Positions 1 to 8,773 of a stretch of DNA of 64,000 bases are shown here, piece after piece; the first letter of the stretch is position 1; every line of letters starts with the position of its first letter. The notes under the pieces were generated by a model, which did no database searches, was not told the origin of the DNA, and worked only from the letters and a program-made list of their open reading frames with translations. This stretch comes from Phlebopus portentosus (lineage: Eukaryota; Basidiomycota; Agaricomycetes; Boletales; Boletinellaceae). The position numbers and the translations under genes are program-made. Where the stretch lies: NCBI GenBank assembly GCA_037892935.1, contig JAYXKI010000002.1, forward strand, positions 2,852,001-2,916,000. Reading direction: 5' to 3'.

Positions 1-44
1 AATTGGCAGTTGTAGTGAATTAGCAAACTAATAATACAAGAGTT
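1..44. other. AT-rich junction sequence at the edge of element A
   Basis: This short AT-rich stretch replaces the chromodomain end of the pol of element A, so A is truncated here rather than ending in an LTR. It contains a string of about 22 nt (22-43) that recurs inside the 57-bp extra segment of the family 1 LTRs at 12,191, 16,275, 34,465 and 52,398. The first 16 bases also resemble 12,522-12,537, next to the foldback element. What the sequence originally belonged to is not visible in the window. Confidence 0.5.
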
Positions 45-2242
45 GCTCATCAATGATCACTGGCGGTGGTGGAGGTGGTTTCTTCTGCGATTCAAAGGAC
101 GGTTGGACGGCTGGTTTGAGCAAGATCTCATTGAAAACTAGATGGACCTTCTTCCAGGTCTTTGGTAGTTTGAGTCTGTATGCGCTTGCGCCAACCTTTT
201 CCACTACCTCGAAGGGACCGAACCATTTATCATCCATCTTCTTCGTCGGTCGGATTGTCTTGATATTTCGTCCATCTAAGAAGACTTTCTGCCCTGCCTC
301 ATAGGTAATGGACTTTCCAGCATGGCGGTCGTAGAAACACTTCATGTCTTCATTTGCTTGGGTTAGGTTACCTTGAGCGAGTTCGTGCACCTCCTTGACA
401 TGCTTGGCAAATTCTTCTGCTGACAGGTTCGATGATGCCATTCCAACCCCCATGAAGTCTAAGGGGTGCATTCCCGTATTGACGAAGAAGGGAGATAGCT
501 TTGTCGCTGAATGTTCGCGGTTGTTGTATGCAAATTCTGCGAGAGCCAGCCAGTCCACCCAGTCTGACTGTCGATGGTTGACGTATAGCCGCAGGTATTG
601 TTCCAGTTCCTGATTAACCCGCTCTGTCTGTCCGTCAGTTTGTGGGTGATATGCTGTCGACGGGTTGCCTTCAATGTAGAGGAGCTTGTACAACTCCTTC
701 ATCATCTTCGTCGAATTGCACCCCTCGGTCATGAATGATCTTCCGTGGTAGTCCGTGTAATCGGAAGACGTGGTCTCTGTAGATCCTAGCCATGCCTTCC
801 GCCATTAACTTTGTCGTTGTTGGAATCACATAGATTTGTTTGCTAAAGCGATCGACCACTACACAAATCGCATTGAACCCATTCGATTCTGGCAACTCTC
901 CGATTAGGTCGACCGTGATAATCTGCTATGGCGCCTCCGGCATCTCGTTAGGGTGCAAAACCTTTGCTCTCGTTGTCCTTAGAGCCTTCGTCCGCTGACA
1001 ACGATCACACCCCTGCACATACACCTGCACATCTGCACTCATCCTTGGCCACCAGTACCTGTGTGCTATCAGCTGGATCATCTTTGTTGCTCCTGGATGT
1101 CCTGCCAGGGTTGAGTCATGGTGTTCCTTCATGACGTCCTCTCTGATGCTCGCTGGTATGTATAGCCGGCGGCCCTTCCTCCACATGTCCCCTCTCTTCT
1201 CGACGTCCTTCGGCCTCACTCCCTCATCCTCTTGTCTCTGCGCTTCCATGACCTTTTCAACGAGTACTTCTCTTGACGTCTGAACCATTCCTCTAACCAG
1301 CCATTCCTTCTTGACAAAAGTCACGTTCTTATTATCGCGCTCGCTCTTGTCATAATCCGCCCGGCATGACAACAGATCAGCTTTTCCCAACGTCTTTCCG
1401 GGTTTATGGACTAGCGTGAAATCAAACTCAGCTAAATCGAGTCGCCAATGAGCTTGTCGATGATTTAACTTCTGCAGCGATCGGAAGTACGTTAGATTTG
1501 CATGGTCTGTCCATACCTCAAAAGGTTGGTTAGCTCCCTGGAGATATTGTCGCCATTCCTTTAGGGCTTGAACGATGGCGAGCATTTCCTTGTCGTAAAT
1601 CTCATAATTTTGCTCTGCCTCTAGGAATGTTGATGACTGATAAGCGATCACCTTCCATTTGCCGTCTTGTTTCTGAAGAAGGACTCCACCAGTTGCAAAG
1701 TCCGACGCATCTGCTTCTACATGGAAAGGGTCCTCGTTGTTGGGTATCGCTAACATGGGAGGACTACTCAAATGACGCTTCAATTCCTCAAATGCTGCCT
1801 GCTCATCTTCGCCCCATTTCCATTCCACCTTACCCGTTAGGGTAGTCAAGGGTTTGATGACCGAACTGTAATCCTTAACAAAACGTCGCAACCAATTTCC
1901 TAATCCCAGGAATTGTTGCAGTTCGTGGACGTTCCTTAGAACTGGCCAGTCCTGTACTGCTGCCGTCTTCTTGGGATCCATTCGAACTTCGCCATTGCCA
2001 ATAATGTGTCCGAGGTACTTGACTGTGTCAACTTCGAACTCGCACTTCTGCAGCTTTAGGAAAAGTCCGTTTTGGCGAAGGATCTCAAAGACTCGTTTGG
2101 TGCATCTGCGATGTTCTTCTAGATCATTCGAGAAGATGAGAATGTCATCGAGGTAAATGATGACGATACCCTTATGAATTAGCTCCCGAAAGATGTCATT
2201 CATAAAGCCTTGGAACGTCGCTAGCGCATTACACAAGCTGAA
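45..2242 (-). pseudogene. Element A pol, 3' part: RT end, RNase H, integrase
   Basis: Reading down the minus strand from 2,242 this encodes the end of the RT palm with the YLDD motif, the RNase H region (DASDFATGG, TDHANLTYF), the integrase zinc-binding HHDST...CDRCQ segment and the integrase core (DRGVQFD, QTDGQTERVNQ). Compared with elements B and G it has TGG changed to TAG near 933 and a 2-bp loss near 712 that shifts the frame, and it ends after residues VIIDEQ where the chromodomain should begin. Many Arg-to-His, Arg-to-Cys or Arg-to-Gln differences from B and G point to CpG transitions. Part of a dead polyprotein. Confidence 0.9.
2238..2242. repeat. Target-site duplication of element B, left copy
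   Basis: CTGAA immediately before the 5' LTR of B, matching CTGAA at 8,769-8,773. A perfect 5-bp duplication is usual for Ty3/gypsy integration. Confidence 0.95.
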
Positions 2243-2442
2243 TGTAAGGACTTGAACATTTTCCTTTTCTTTTCTGACGTCATCATTTATTTTAATATTC
2301 TTTTTTCTTTTCTTTTATTTTTCTTATGCGCTTACTCATCCTTTTGCCGGAACTTTCCACAATGTTCTATCACGCTCACTAATCATCCCATTCCTTGTCA
2401 TGTGACTTCCTATTAGAGTAGACCTTTCCCGTGCTCAAAGTC

Positions 2443-2450
2443 TATATAAG
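2443..2450 (+). promoter_or_regulatory. TATA box of the element B 5' LTR promoter
   Basis: TATATAAG, conserved in every family 1 LTR in the window. It is 34 bp upstream of the segment complementary to the primer-binding site, a fitting distance for the start of transcription. Confidence 0.75.
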
Positions 2451-2476
2451 TAGATAGTTTGACTCTTTCGTTCCTT

Positions 2477-2487
2477 GTCTTTCTATT
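2477..2487 (+). promoter_or_regulatory. Candidate transcript 5' end that acts as self-primer
   Basis: GTCTTTCTATT is the exact reverse complement of the 11 nt at 2,646-2,656 just after the LTR. In the Tf1 element of fission yeast the first 11 nt of the RNA fold back on the primer-binding site, are cut off and prime reverse transcription. The same pairing is preserved in elements A, C and G. The RNA start is inferred, not seen. Confidence 0.6.
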
Positions 2488-2645
2488 CTACTTACCTTCA
2501 CTGCGACATAGCGTTCGACGGTCTGGACTTAAGCCTCGTCTTAGCTGTCTTGATCTGAGCGACGTGTTTGGGATTATCTCATTCACGCTTGTTTGTTGTT
2601 GTATTGGCCTGCCTCGACTCAGTCCTTGAGCCGTCCGCCTAACAT

Positions 2646-2656
2646 AATAGAAAGAC
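2646..2656 (+). other. Primer-binding site, self-primed type
   Basis: AATAGAAAGAC begins one base after the 5' LTR and pairs perfectly with 2,477-2,487; pairing stops exactly at both edges. It lacks the TGG start expected for a tRNA-primed site. Same sequence in the other family 1 copies. Confidence 0.65.
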
Positions 2657-2988
2657 CTACCTCTGGCTCACGCCCGATTCCGTTGTCGTCGAGCGCTCGC
2701 CTGTGACGTGTCCCCTGAAGTATACCTTCGAAGGACGACATCGAACGAAACCCGGTTCCTACCGTGCAGACAACAAACCCCTATCTTGCCCGTCGAAGTC
2801 CGATTGACTCCGACGTGACCCGATAGTACCCGAAGTATCAACCAATCACATCACCGTGGCGCTCCGAATCACCCTTCTCTGGAACTCCCATCAAACCTTC
2901 TCGTGGATAACGCATAGAGTCCAGTCATCGACAAGTATCTCCTTCATTATCTACCTCGGAGCCTTTCATTTAGTCATCAATTTCAAAG
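2657..2988 (+). other. Element B 5' leader, free of ATG codons
   Basis: About 330 bp between the primer-binding site and the first ATG. I see no ATG in it. A 72-codon open frame without ATG (2,856-3,074, GTG at its start) overlaps the beginning of gag in another frame; it is open in A, B and G but closed by stops in C and D, so it is probably not a protein. Confidence 0.6.
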
Positions 2989-4500
2989 ATGAGCCGGTTA
3001 TCCGAAGTCGGTCCTGCCCGAACAGCATTCCGATCCCTGTTCCACCCCCAGCCTATCAAGGTGGAGCTAACTGACGAGCAACGAGCAGCCCTCCCTGCGA
3101 ACTCTAGGTGGAGCGCCTCGCGAGGACATTATATCGTCAAAGCAGGAAACCAAGTCTTCGGCGCCTGGTGGGACGAGACTGCCAAGAGGTGGTACTCCCA
3201 GAGGGAAGGAAGGTCCATCCACTGGAGAGTGAAACAAGAAGGCGACGTAGATGAGCCCTCACCTCCTACTCCGACGCAACCAACGGCCCCCTTACCAGAA
3301 CCATCGGGTTCGACCACTCAAGCATTGGCCCCCACTGTCGAGCCTTCTCCGGCATTTGGAAAGTTCCGAGAACCAGCGCCGCTCATACCGAGTGAAGAAG
3401 ACGAAGAAGAAGAACACGAGATGTCATTGTCAAAGGAAGCGATGACTGATCTCGCAACGGCAGTCACACTAGCGCTCCAAGCAGCAGGCGAAGGTGCGAA
3501 CCAAGGATCAAAGGTGTTGAAGAAGGTCCACGTCGCCAAACCAAGAGACTTTGATGGCGAACACAATTATGTGGACTTCAAGCGAGAACTGCGCCTCTAC
3601 ATCTACGCATCTGAGTCAGAGTTCAGGACGAACAAGAGTAAGATTATGTTCGCCCTGTCGTACATGAAGAGTGGTGCCGCGGCTCGCTGGGCGGAGAGTT
3701 ACACCAGTGGAGCAGTCGATGCAGATGGCAACTTGACGTTCACGGACGCCTGGGACGCCTTCTTAAAGAAGCTGGACACTTCATTTGACGACCCCGCCAG
3801 GTCTCAGAAAGCTTTCGAACGACTTGATGCAATGTACCAAGGAGACCTCAACGCCGATGAGTTCTTCAATAAGTTTGACATCTGTCGAGTGGACGCTGGT
3901 CTAGCGACGGAAGCGCATGACGAATGGTTGATGAGTCGCCTGAAGAGGGCACTAAACCCCAAGGTTGTCGAAGGCGTCATGAGATTGCCTAATGAACCGA
4001 CGTCGTACGAAGAGTTCAAGAAGGCTGCCGTCAAAGTCGACAGGGTTGAACGCCAAATCAGGGATCTGATGGCCCAACGACGGCGAAAGGCGACAAACTC
4101 GACTATGACGAAGCCGGCTCCAGTACCACCACTGCGGCGACCGGTGCCGCCTCAACAAGCGGCTCGTCCCTTTGTGCCCCCCGCCCAAGATCGTCGTGAC
4201 GCAACGGGAGTGACATATGGAGGCTTAGGACAGCCAATGGACGTGATGATGAACCAGGCGCGTCGTACACGTGCTTGTTACAAGTGTGGTCAGGTGGGCC
4301 ACTACATCAGGGAATGCCCGCGAGGCCGGGAAGCGATACGTGCCATCATCGCAGCCTTTGTTCCAGAAGACAGAGAAGCGCTCCTCGAAGAACTCGGTCA
4401 AGCGAAGGAATCCTCCTTCGAAGAGGTCGAGGTCCGAGCGGTGCCCACTGAGCTGGAAGAGTTAGTGGACGGTGAGGGTTTTCTAGAAGACCAGGTGTAG
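2989..4500 (+). CDS. Element B Gag: capsid/nucleocapsid polyprotein
   Basis: About 503 residues if the ATG at 2,989 is used. Gag packages the element RNA into virus-like particles. The N-terminal third is a conserved Trp-rich segment (RWSASRGHYIV, AWWDETAKRWYSQREG), followed by a Pro/Ser linker and an acidic run, a capsid-like helical region (about residues 180-340), and a single CCHC zinc knuckle CYKCGQVGHYIREC at about residue 430 for RNA binding. The stop is TAG at 4,498. The ATG at 2,989 is ACG or ACA in the other copies, so the true start is uncertain. Pol follows in the -1 frame. Full length, no internal stops. Confidence 0.92.
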   Translation: MSRLSEVGPARTAFRSLFHPQPIKVELTDEQRAALPANSRWSASRGHYIVKAGNQVFGAWWDETAKRWYSQREGRSIHWRVKQEGDVDEPSPPTPTQPTAPLPEPSGSTTQALAPTVEPSPAFGKFREPAPLIPSEEDEEEEHEMSLSKEAMTDLATAVTLALQAAGEGANQGSKVLKKVHVAKPRDFDGEHNYVDFKRELRLYIYASESEFRTNKSKIMFALSYMKSGAAARWAESYTSGAVDADGNLTFTDAWDAFLKKLDTSFDDPARSQKAFERLDAMYQGDLNADEFFNKFDICRVDAGLATEAHDEWLMSRLKRALNPKVVEGVMRLPNEPTSYEEFKKAAVKVDRVERQIRDLMAQRRRKATNSTMTKPAPVPPLRRPVPPQQAARPFVPPAQDRRDATGVTYGGLGQPMDVMMNQARRTRACYKCGQVGHYIRECPRGREAIRAIIAAFVPEDREALLEELGQAKESSFEEVEVRAVPTELEELVDGEGFLEDQV

Positions 4501-4518
4501 ACGTCGGAACGACTGGTC
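4476..4518 (+). promoter_or_regulatory. Candidate -1 ribosomal frameshift signal between gag and pol
   Basis: In the gag frame the sequence reads G GGT TTT (4,476-4,482), a heptamer of the X XXY YYZ type. The -1 frame is closed by TGA at 4,473-4,475 and opens exactly at the heptamer, continuing into pol. Six nt downstream GACCAG (4,489-4,494) can pair with CTGGTC (4,513-4,518), enclosing the gag stop. The heptamer is kept in A (10,180-10,186), C (15,110-15,116), D (20,453-20,459) and G (38,544-38,550), and the stem in all of them. Function is inferred. Confidence 0.65.
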
Positions 4519-7500
4519 GGTCTCCTAAAGGTCTCTTTTCGTTGGACTCGTTAAAATATAATCGTCCTGTGGTACAATATCAAGATGCGAATACCAGTGA
4601 CGGTTTCATCCTTCGAAAGATCCTTACCGACGTACTGCCAGATGAATCTGAAGATGACAACGATGACTTCGAAGTCTATGAAGATTTATTTGTCAGAAGA
4701 ACAGATGCGCAAGCAGGCGAATTGAGAGAGGAAGAGTGGAATCAAACCGCTATAAAAAATGAGGTTGTGGCGGAAGCACCTTACCGCGAGAACGTTGTTG
4801 CTCAGGCGAACGTCACTGAAGCAGTGTGGGATGTAGTAGGCAGACGCGCGGCTGAGGTATGGCATGAGGGCCTTGTGGACGCAGATCAGTTCGTGCGACG
4901 GGCGGGAGGAAAGGAGTTAGACGCCTTTGTTAGCATCGTACACCCAAAGGTAGCAGGTGATGACGAAGTAGACTTGTCAAACCCCCTACTCGAAGAGGAA
5001 AACTTCATTGATGCTCATGCACTGATCGACTCAGGGTGCACGGGCTCATGCATCGACGAAGGTTTTGTCAAACGGTATGGTTTCCCCACCCAAAGGTACA
5101 TTCGGCCTAGACCAGTCTTCAATGCTGACGGAACAAGCAACGAGGCTGGATTGATCAAGGAATACGTAGTCGTACGAATGTTCTTTGGGAAACACGAGGA
5201 AGAGATTCGACTGGCCGTGACATCCTTAGCATCAAGCAACATCTTCCTTGGACATGACTGGTTGACGAAGCATAATCCTGAAATTGATTGGAGGTTAGGA
5301 GCAGTTAAGTTCACCCGTTGCCCTGATGAATGTGAGTCGCCACTGTCGAGCGAAGAGATAGATGAAGAGTTTGTGAGGAATGTGCAGATGAAGGAAGCGG
5401 CAAAATGGCCACCTTACCTGGAGGAATACGCCGACGTCTTTAGTGAGGAATCGTTCGAACGCTTACCAAACCACCGAACGTGGGACCACGCTATTGACCT
5501 GAAACTGGATTTCAAACCCAGTGACTGCAAGGTTTACCCGTTATCGCCAAAAGAACAAGAAGCGATGAGAGAGTTCATTGAGGAAAACCTAGTGTCGGGA
5601 CGTATCCGACAGTCGAAGTCTCCAATGGCGTCACCATTCTTCTTTATCAAGAAAGAGGATGGGAGCTTACGAGCAATCCAAGACTATCGAAAGCTCAATG
5701 AAGGAACGGTCAAGAACAAATACCCGTTGCCACTGATAAATGAGCTCATCGACAAGGTTAAGGATGCAAGGTACATCACGAAGCTCGACGTTCGTTGGGG
5801 ATACTACAACATCCGGATTCGCGAGGGAGACGAGTGGAAGGCAGCGTTCCGGACAAATCTAGGCTTATTCGAACCCACAGTCATGTTCTTCGGCTTGTGT
5901 AATGCGCCAGCGACGTTCCAAGGCTTTATGAATGACATCTTTCGGGAGCTAATTCATAAGGGTATCGTCATCATTTACCTTGATGACATTCTCATCTTCT
6001 CGAATAATCTAGAAGAACATCGCAGACGCACCAAACGAGTCTTTGAGATCCTTCGCCAAAACGGACTTTTCCTAAAGCCGCAGAAGTGCGAGTTCGAAGT
6101 TGATACAGTCAAGTACCTCGGGCACATTATTGGCAATAGCGAAGTTCGAATGGATCCCAAGAAGACAGCGGCAGTACAGGACTGGCCAGTTCCAAGGAAC
6201 GTCCACGAACTGCAACAATTCCTGGGACTAGGGAATTGGTTGCGACGTTTCGTTAAGGATTACAGTTCGGTCATCAAACCCTTGACTACACTGATGGGTA
6301 AGGTGGAATGGAAGTGGGGCGAAGATGAACAGGCAGCGTTCGAAGAATTAAAGCGTCGTTTGAGTAGTCCTCCCGTGTTAGCGATACCCAACAACGAGGA
6401 CCCTTTCCGTGTAGAAGCAGATGCATCGGACTTTGCGACTGGTGGAGTCCTTCTCCAGAAACAAGACGGTAAATGGAAGGTGATCGCTTATCGGTCGTCA
6501 ACATTCCTAGAGGCAGAGCGAAACTATGAGATTTACGACAAGGAAATGCTCGCCATTGTTCAAGCCCTAAAGGAATGGCGACAATATCTCCAGGGAGCTA
6601 ACCAACCTTTTGAGGTATGGACAGACCATGCAAATCTAACGTACTTCCGATTGCCGCAGAAGTTAAATCGTCGACAAGCTCGTTGGCGACTCGATTTAGC
6701 TGAGTTCAATTTCACGCTAGTCCATAAACCGGGAAAGACGTTGGGAAAAGCTGATCTGTTGTCACGCCGGGCGGATTATGACAAGGGCAAGCGCAATAAT
6801 GAGAACGTGACTTTCATCAAGAAGGAATGGCTGGTTAGAGGAATAGTTCAGACGTCAAGAGAAGTACTCATTGAAAAGGTTGTGGAAGCGCAGAGACAAG
6901 AGGACGAGGGAGTGAGGCCAAAGGACGTCGAGAAGAGAGGGGACATGTGGAGAAAGGGCCGCCGACTATATGTACCAGCAAGCATCAGAGAGGACATCAT
7001 GAAGGAACACCACGACTCAACCCTGGCAGGACATCCAGGAGCAACAAAGACGATCCAGCTGATAGCACGCAGGTACTGGTGGCCGAGGATGAGTGCAGAT
7101 GTGCGGGTGTATGTGCGGGGGTGTGATCGTTGTCAGCGGACAAAGGCTCTAAGGACAACGAGAGCAAAGGTTTTGCACCCTAACGAGGTGCCGGAGGCAC
7201 CATGGCAGATTGTCATGGTTGACCTAATCGGAGAGTTGCCAGAATCGAATGGGTTCAATGCGATTTGCGTAGTGGTCGATCGCTTTAGCAAACAAATCCA
7301 TGCAATTCCAACAACGACAAAGTTAACGGCGGAAGGCATGGCTAGGATCTACAGAGACCACGTCTTCCGATTACATGGACTACTACGGAAGATCATTCAT
7401 GACCGAGGGGTGCAATTCGATGCAAAGATGATGAAGGAGTTGTACAAGCTCCTCCACATTGAAGGCAATCCATCGACAGCGTATCACCCACAAACTGACG

Positions 7501-8135
7501 GACAGACAGAGCGGGTTAATCAGGAACTCGAACAATACCTGCGGCTATACGTCAACTATCGGCAGTCGGACTGGGCAGACTGGCTGGCTCTCGCAGAATT
7601 CGCATACAACAACTGTGAACATTCAGCGACGAAGCTATCTCCCTTCTTTGTCAATACGGGAATGCACCCCTTAGACTTCACGGGGGTTGGAATGGCATCA
7701 TCGAACCTGTCAGCAGAAGAATTTGCCAAGCATGTCAAGGAGGTGCACGAACTCGCTCAAGGTAACCTAACCCAAGCAAATGAAGACATGAAGTGTTTCT
7801 ACGACCGCCATGCTGGGAAGTCCGTTACCTATGAAGCAGGGCAGAAAGTCTTCTTAGATGGACGAAATATCAAGACAATCCGACCGACGAAGAAGATGGA
7901 TGATAAATGGTTCGGTCCCTTCGAGGTAGTGGAAAAGGTTGGCGCAAGCGCATACAGACTCAAACTACCGAAGACCTGGAAGAAGGTTCATCCAGTTTTC
8001 AATGAGATCTTGCTCAAACCAGCCGTCCAACCGTCCTTTGAATCACAGAAGAAACCACCTCCACCACCGCCAGTGATCATTGATGAGCAGGAAGAGTACG
8101 AGGTTGAAGAAATACTCGACTCGCGTCTGCATTGA
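4476..8135 (+). CDS. Element B Pol: protease, reverse transcriptase, RNase H, integrase (chromodomain cut off)
   Basis: No ATG suits this frame; it is likely made as Gag-Pol by -1 frameshifting, giving about 1,219 Pol residues counted from the heptamer. Domains: retropepsin-like protease with [10 protein letters not shown] (Asp at about 185); RT with [10 protein letters not shown] and the catalytic YLDD at about 501; RNase H with DASDFATGG and TDHANLTYF; integrase with an HHCC zinc module (HHDSTLAGH...CDRCQ, near 845) and a DDE core (VDLIGE, DRGVQFD, QTERVNQE, near 915, 976 and 1012); then a Pro-rich hinge. The frame ends at TGA 8,133-8,135 where D and G have CGA, so the chromodomain is lost from the product. 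Otherwise intact. Confidence 0.93.
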   Translation, partial: GFSRRPGVDVGTTGRSPKGLFSLDSLKYNRPVVQYQDANTSDGFILRKILTDVLPDESEDDNDDFEVYEDLFVRRTDAQAGELREEEWNQTAIKNEVVAEAPYRENVVAQANVTEAVWDVVGRRAAEVWHEGLVDADQFVRRAGGKELDAFVSIVHPKVAGDDEVDLSNPLLEEENFIDAHALIDSGCTGSCIDEGFVKRYGFPTQRYIRPRPVFNADGTSNEAGLIKEYVVVRMFFGKHEEEIRLAVTSLASSNIFLGHDWLTKHNPEIDWRLGAVKFTRCPDECESPLSSEEIDEEFVRNVQMKEAAKWPPYLEEYADVFSEESFERLPNHRTWDHAIDLKLDFKPSDCKVYPLSPKEQEAMREFIEENLVSGRIRQSKSPMASPFFFIKKEDGSLRAIQDYRKLNEGTVKNKYPLPLINELIDKVKDARYITKLDVRWGYYNIRIREGDEWKAAFRTNLGLFEPTVMFFGLCNAPATFQGFMNDIFRELIHKGIVIIYLDDILIFSNNLEEHRRRTKRVFEILRQNGLFLKPQKCEFEVDTVKYLGHIIGNSEVRMDPKKTAAVQDWPVPRNVHELQQFLGLGNWLRRFVKDYSSVIKPLTTLMGKVEWKWGEDEQAAFEELKRRLSSPPVLAIPNNEDPFRVEADASDFATGGVLLQKQDGKWKVIAYRSSTFLEAERNYEIYDKEMLAIVQALKEWRQYLQGANQPFEVWTDHANLTYFRLPQKLNRRQARWRLDLAEFNFTLVHKPGKTLGKADLLSRRADYDKGKRNNENVTFIKKEWLVRGIVQTSREVLIEKVVEAQRQEDEGVRPKDVEKRGDMWRKGRRLYVPASIREDIMKEHHDSTLAGHPGATKTIQLIARRYWWPRMSADVRVYVRGCDRCQRTKALRTTRAKVLHPNEVPEAPWQIVMVDLIGELPESNGFNAICVVVDRFSKQIHAIPTTTKLTAEGMARIYRDHVFRLHGLLRKIIHDRGVQFDAKMMKELYKLLHIEGNPSTAYHPQTDGQTERVNQELEQYLRLYVNYRQSDWADWLALAEFAYNNCEHSATKLSPFFVNTGMHPLDFTGVGMASSNLSAEEFAKHVKEVHELAQGNLTQANEDMKCFYDRHAGKSVTYEAGQKVFLDGRNIKTIRPTKKMDDKWFGPFEVVEKVGASAYRLKLPKTWKKVHPVFNEILLKPAVQPSFESQKKPPPPPPVIIDEQEEYEVEEILDSRLH

Positions 8136-8366
8136 GGCAAGCTCCAATTCTTGGTCAAGTGGGTTGGATATGAGGAAGCGACTTGGCAGCCAGAATCCGA
8201 TGTCAAGGATAATGCGCAGGAGTCAATTCAAGAATTCTACCGCAAACATCCTGGAGCTCCAAGGAAGTTAATGATACCTCGACAAAGCCTGCGAGCGCTG
8301 TACAAGTTCACGTCCTCAGAAGGCTTATGTGGTTGGTCGGGACACCCAACCTTGAAGGGGGGGTGA
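8136..8366 (+). pseudogene. Detached chromodomain end of element B Pol
   Basis: In the same frame after the TGA, the sequence encodes GKLQFLVKWVGYEEATWQPE and the following helix (NAQESIQEFYRKH), a typical chromodomain with its aromatic and acidic residues. Chromodomains on Ty3/gypsy integrases guide insertion to modified chromatin. The frame ends at TGA 8,364-8,366, touching the 3' LTR and overlapping the polypurine tract. It could be made only by stop readthrough or if the stop is a very recent mutation. Confidence 0.85.
8355..8363 (+). other. Polypurine tract of element B
   Basis: A purine run ending in seven G, three bases before the 3' LTR, the expected place for the plus-strand primer. 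The same run is seen on the minus strand of D at 16,574-16,580. Confidence 0.75.
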
Positions 8367-8768
8367 TGTAAGGACTTGAACATTTTCCTTTTCTTTTCTG
8401 ACGTCATCATTTATTTTAATATTCTTTTTTCTTTTCTTTTATTTTTCTTATGCGCTTACTCATCCTTTTGCCGGAACTTTCCACAATGTTCTATCACGCT
8501 CACTAATCATCCCATTCCTTGTCATGTGACTTCCTATTAGAGTAGACCTTTCCCGCGCTCAAAGTCTATATAAGTAGATAGTCTGACTCTTTCATTCCTT
8601 GTCTTTCTATTCTACTTACCTTCACTGCGACATAGCGTTCGACGGTCTGGACTTAAGCCTCATCTTAGCTGTCTTGATCTGAGCGACGTGTTTGGGATTA
8701 TCTCATTCACGCTTGTTTGTTGTTGTGTTGGCCTGCCTCGACTCAGTCCTTGAGCCGTCCGCCTAACA
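8367..8768 (+). repeat. Element B 3' LTR
   Basis: 402 bp, same ends as the 5' LTR; about five transition differences from it by eye. Confidence 0.95.
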
Positions 8769-8773
8769 CTGAA
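8769..8773. repeat. Target-site duplication of element B, right copy
   Basis: CTGAA, identical to 2,238-2,242. The disrupted target is the RT region of element A, at the FFGLCNA codons. Confidence 0.95.

Larger units (their letters stand above)
2243..2644 (+). repeat. Element B 5' LTR
   Basis: 402 bp, begins TGTAAGGACT and ends CGCCTAACA. It lacks the 57-bp extra segment found in the LTRs of A, D and G. A TATA box lies at 2,443-2,450 and the candidate RNA start and self-primer sequence at 2,477-2,487, so U3 would be about 234 bp long. Confidence 0.95.
2243..8768 (+). mobile_element. Element B: nearly intact family 1 Ty3/gypsy (chromovirus, Tf1/sushi-like) retrotransposon
   Basis: A complete 6,526-bp element with two 402-bp LTRs (TG...CA), a primer-binding site, gag, pol, a polypurine tract and a CTGAA target duplication. 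Pol order is protease, RT, RNase H, integrase, then a chromodomain, which is the Ty3/gypsy chromovirus order. The two LTRs differ at about five positions by eye, all transitions, so insertion is fairly recent. The single clear defect is a CGA-to-TGA change at 8,133 that cuts the chromodomain off the polyprotein. It is the best reference copy of family 1 in the window together with G. Confidence 0.95.

Noticed and set aside
2856..3074. A 72-codon leader frame open in A, B and G
   Set aside because: No ATG, closed by stops in C and D, and overlaps the start of gag; more likely leader RNA than protein.
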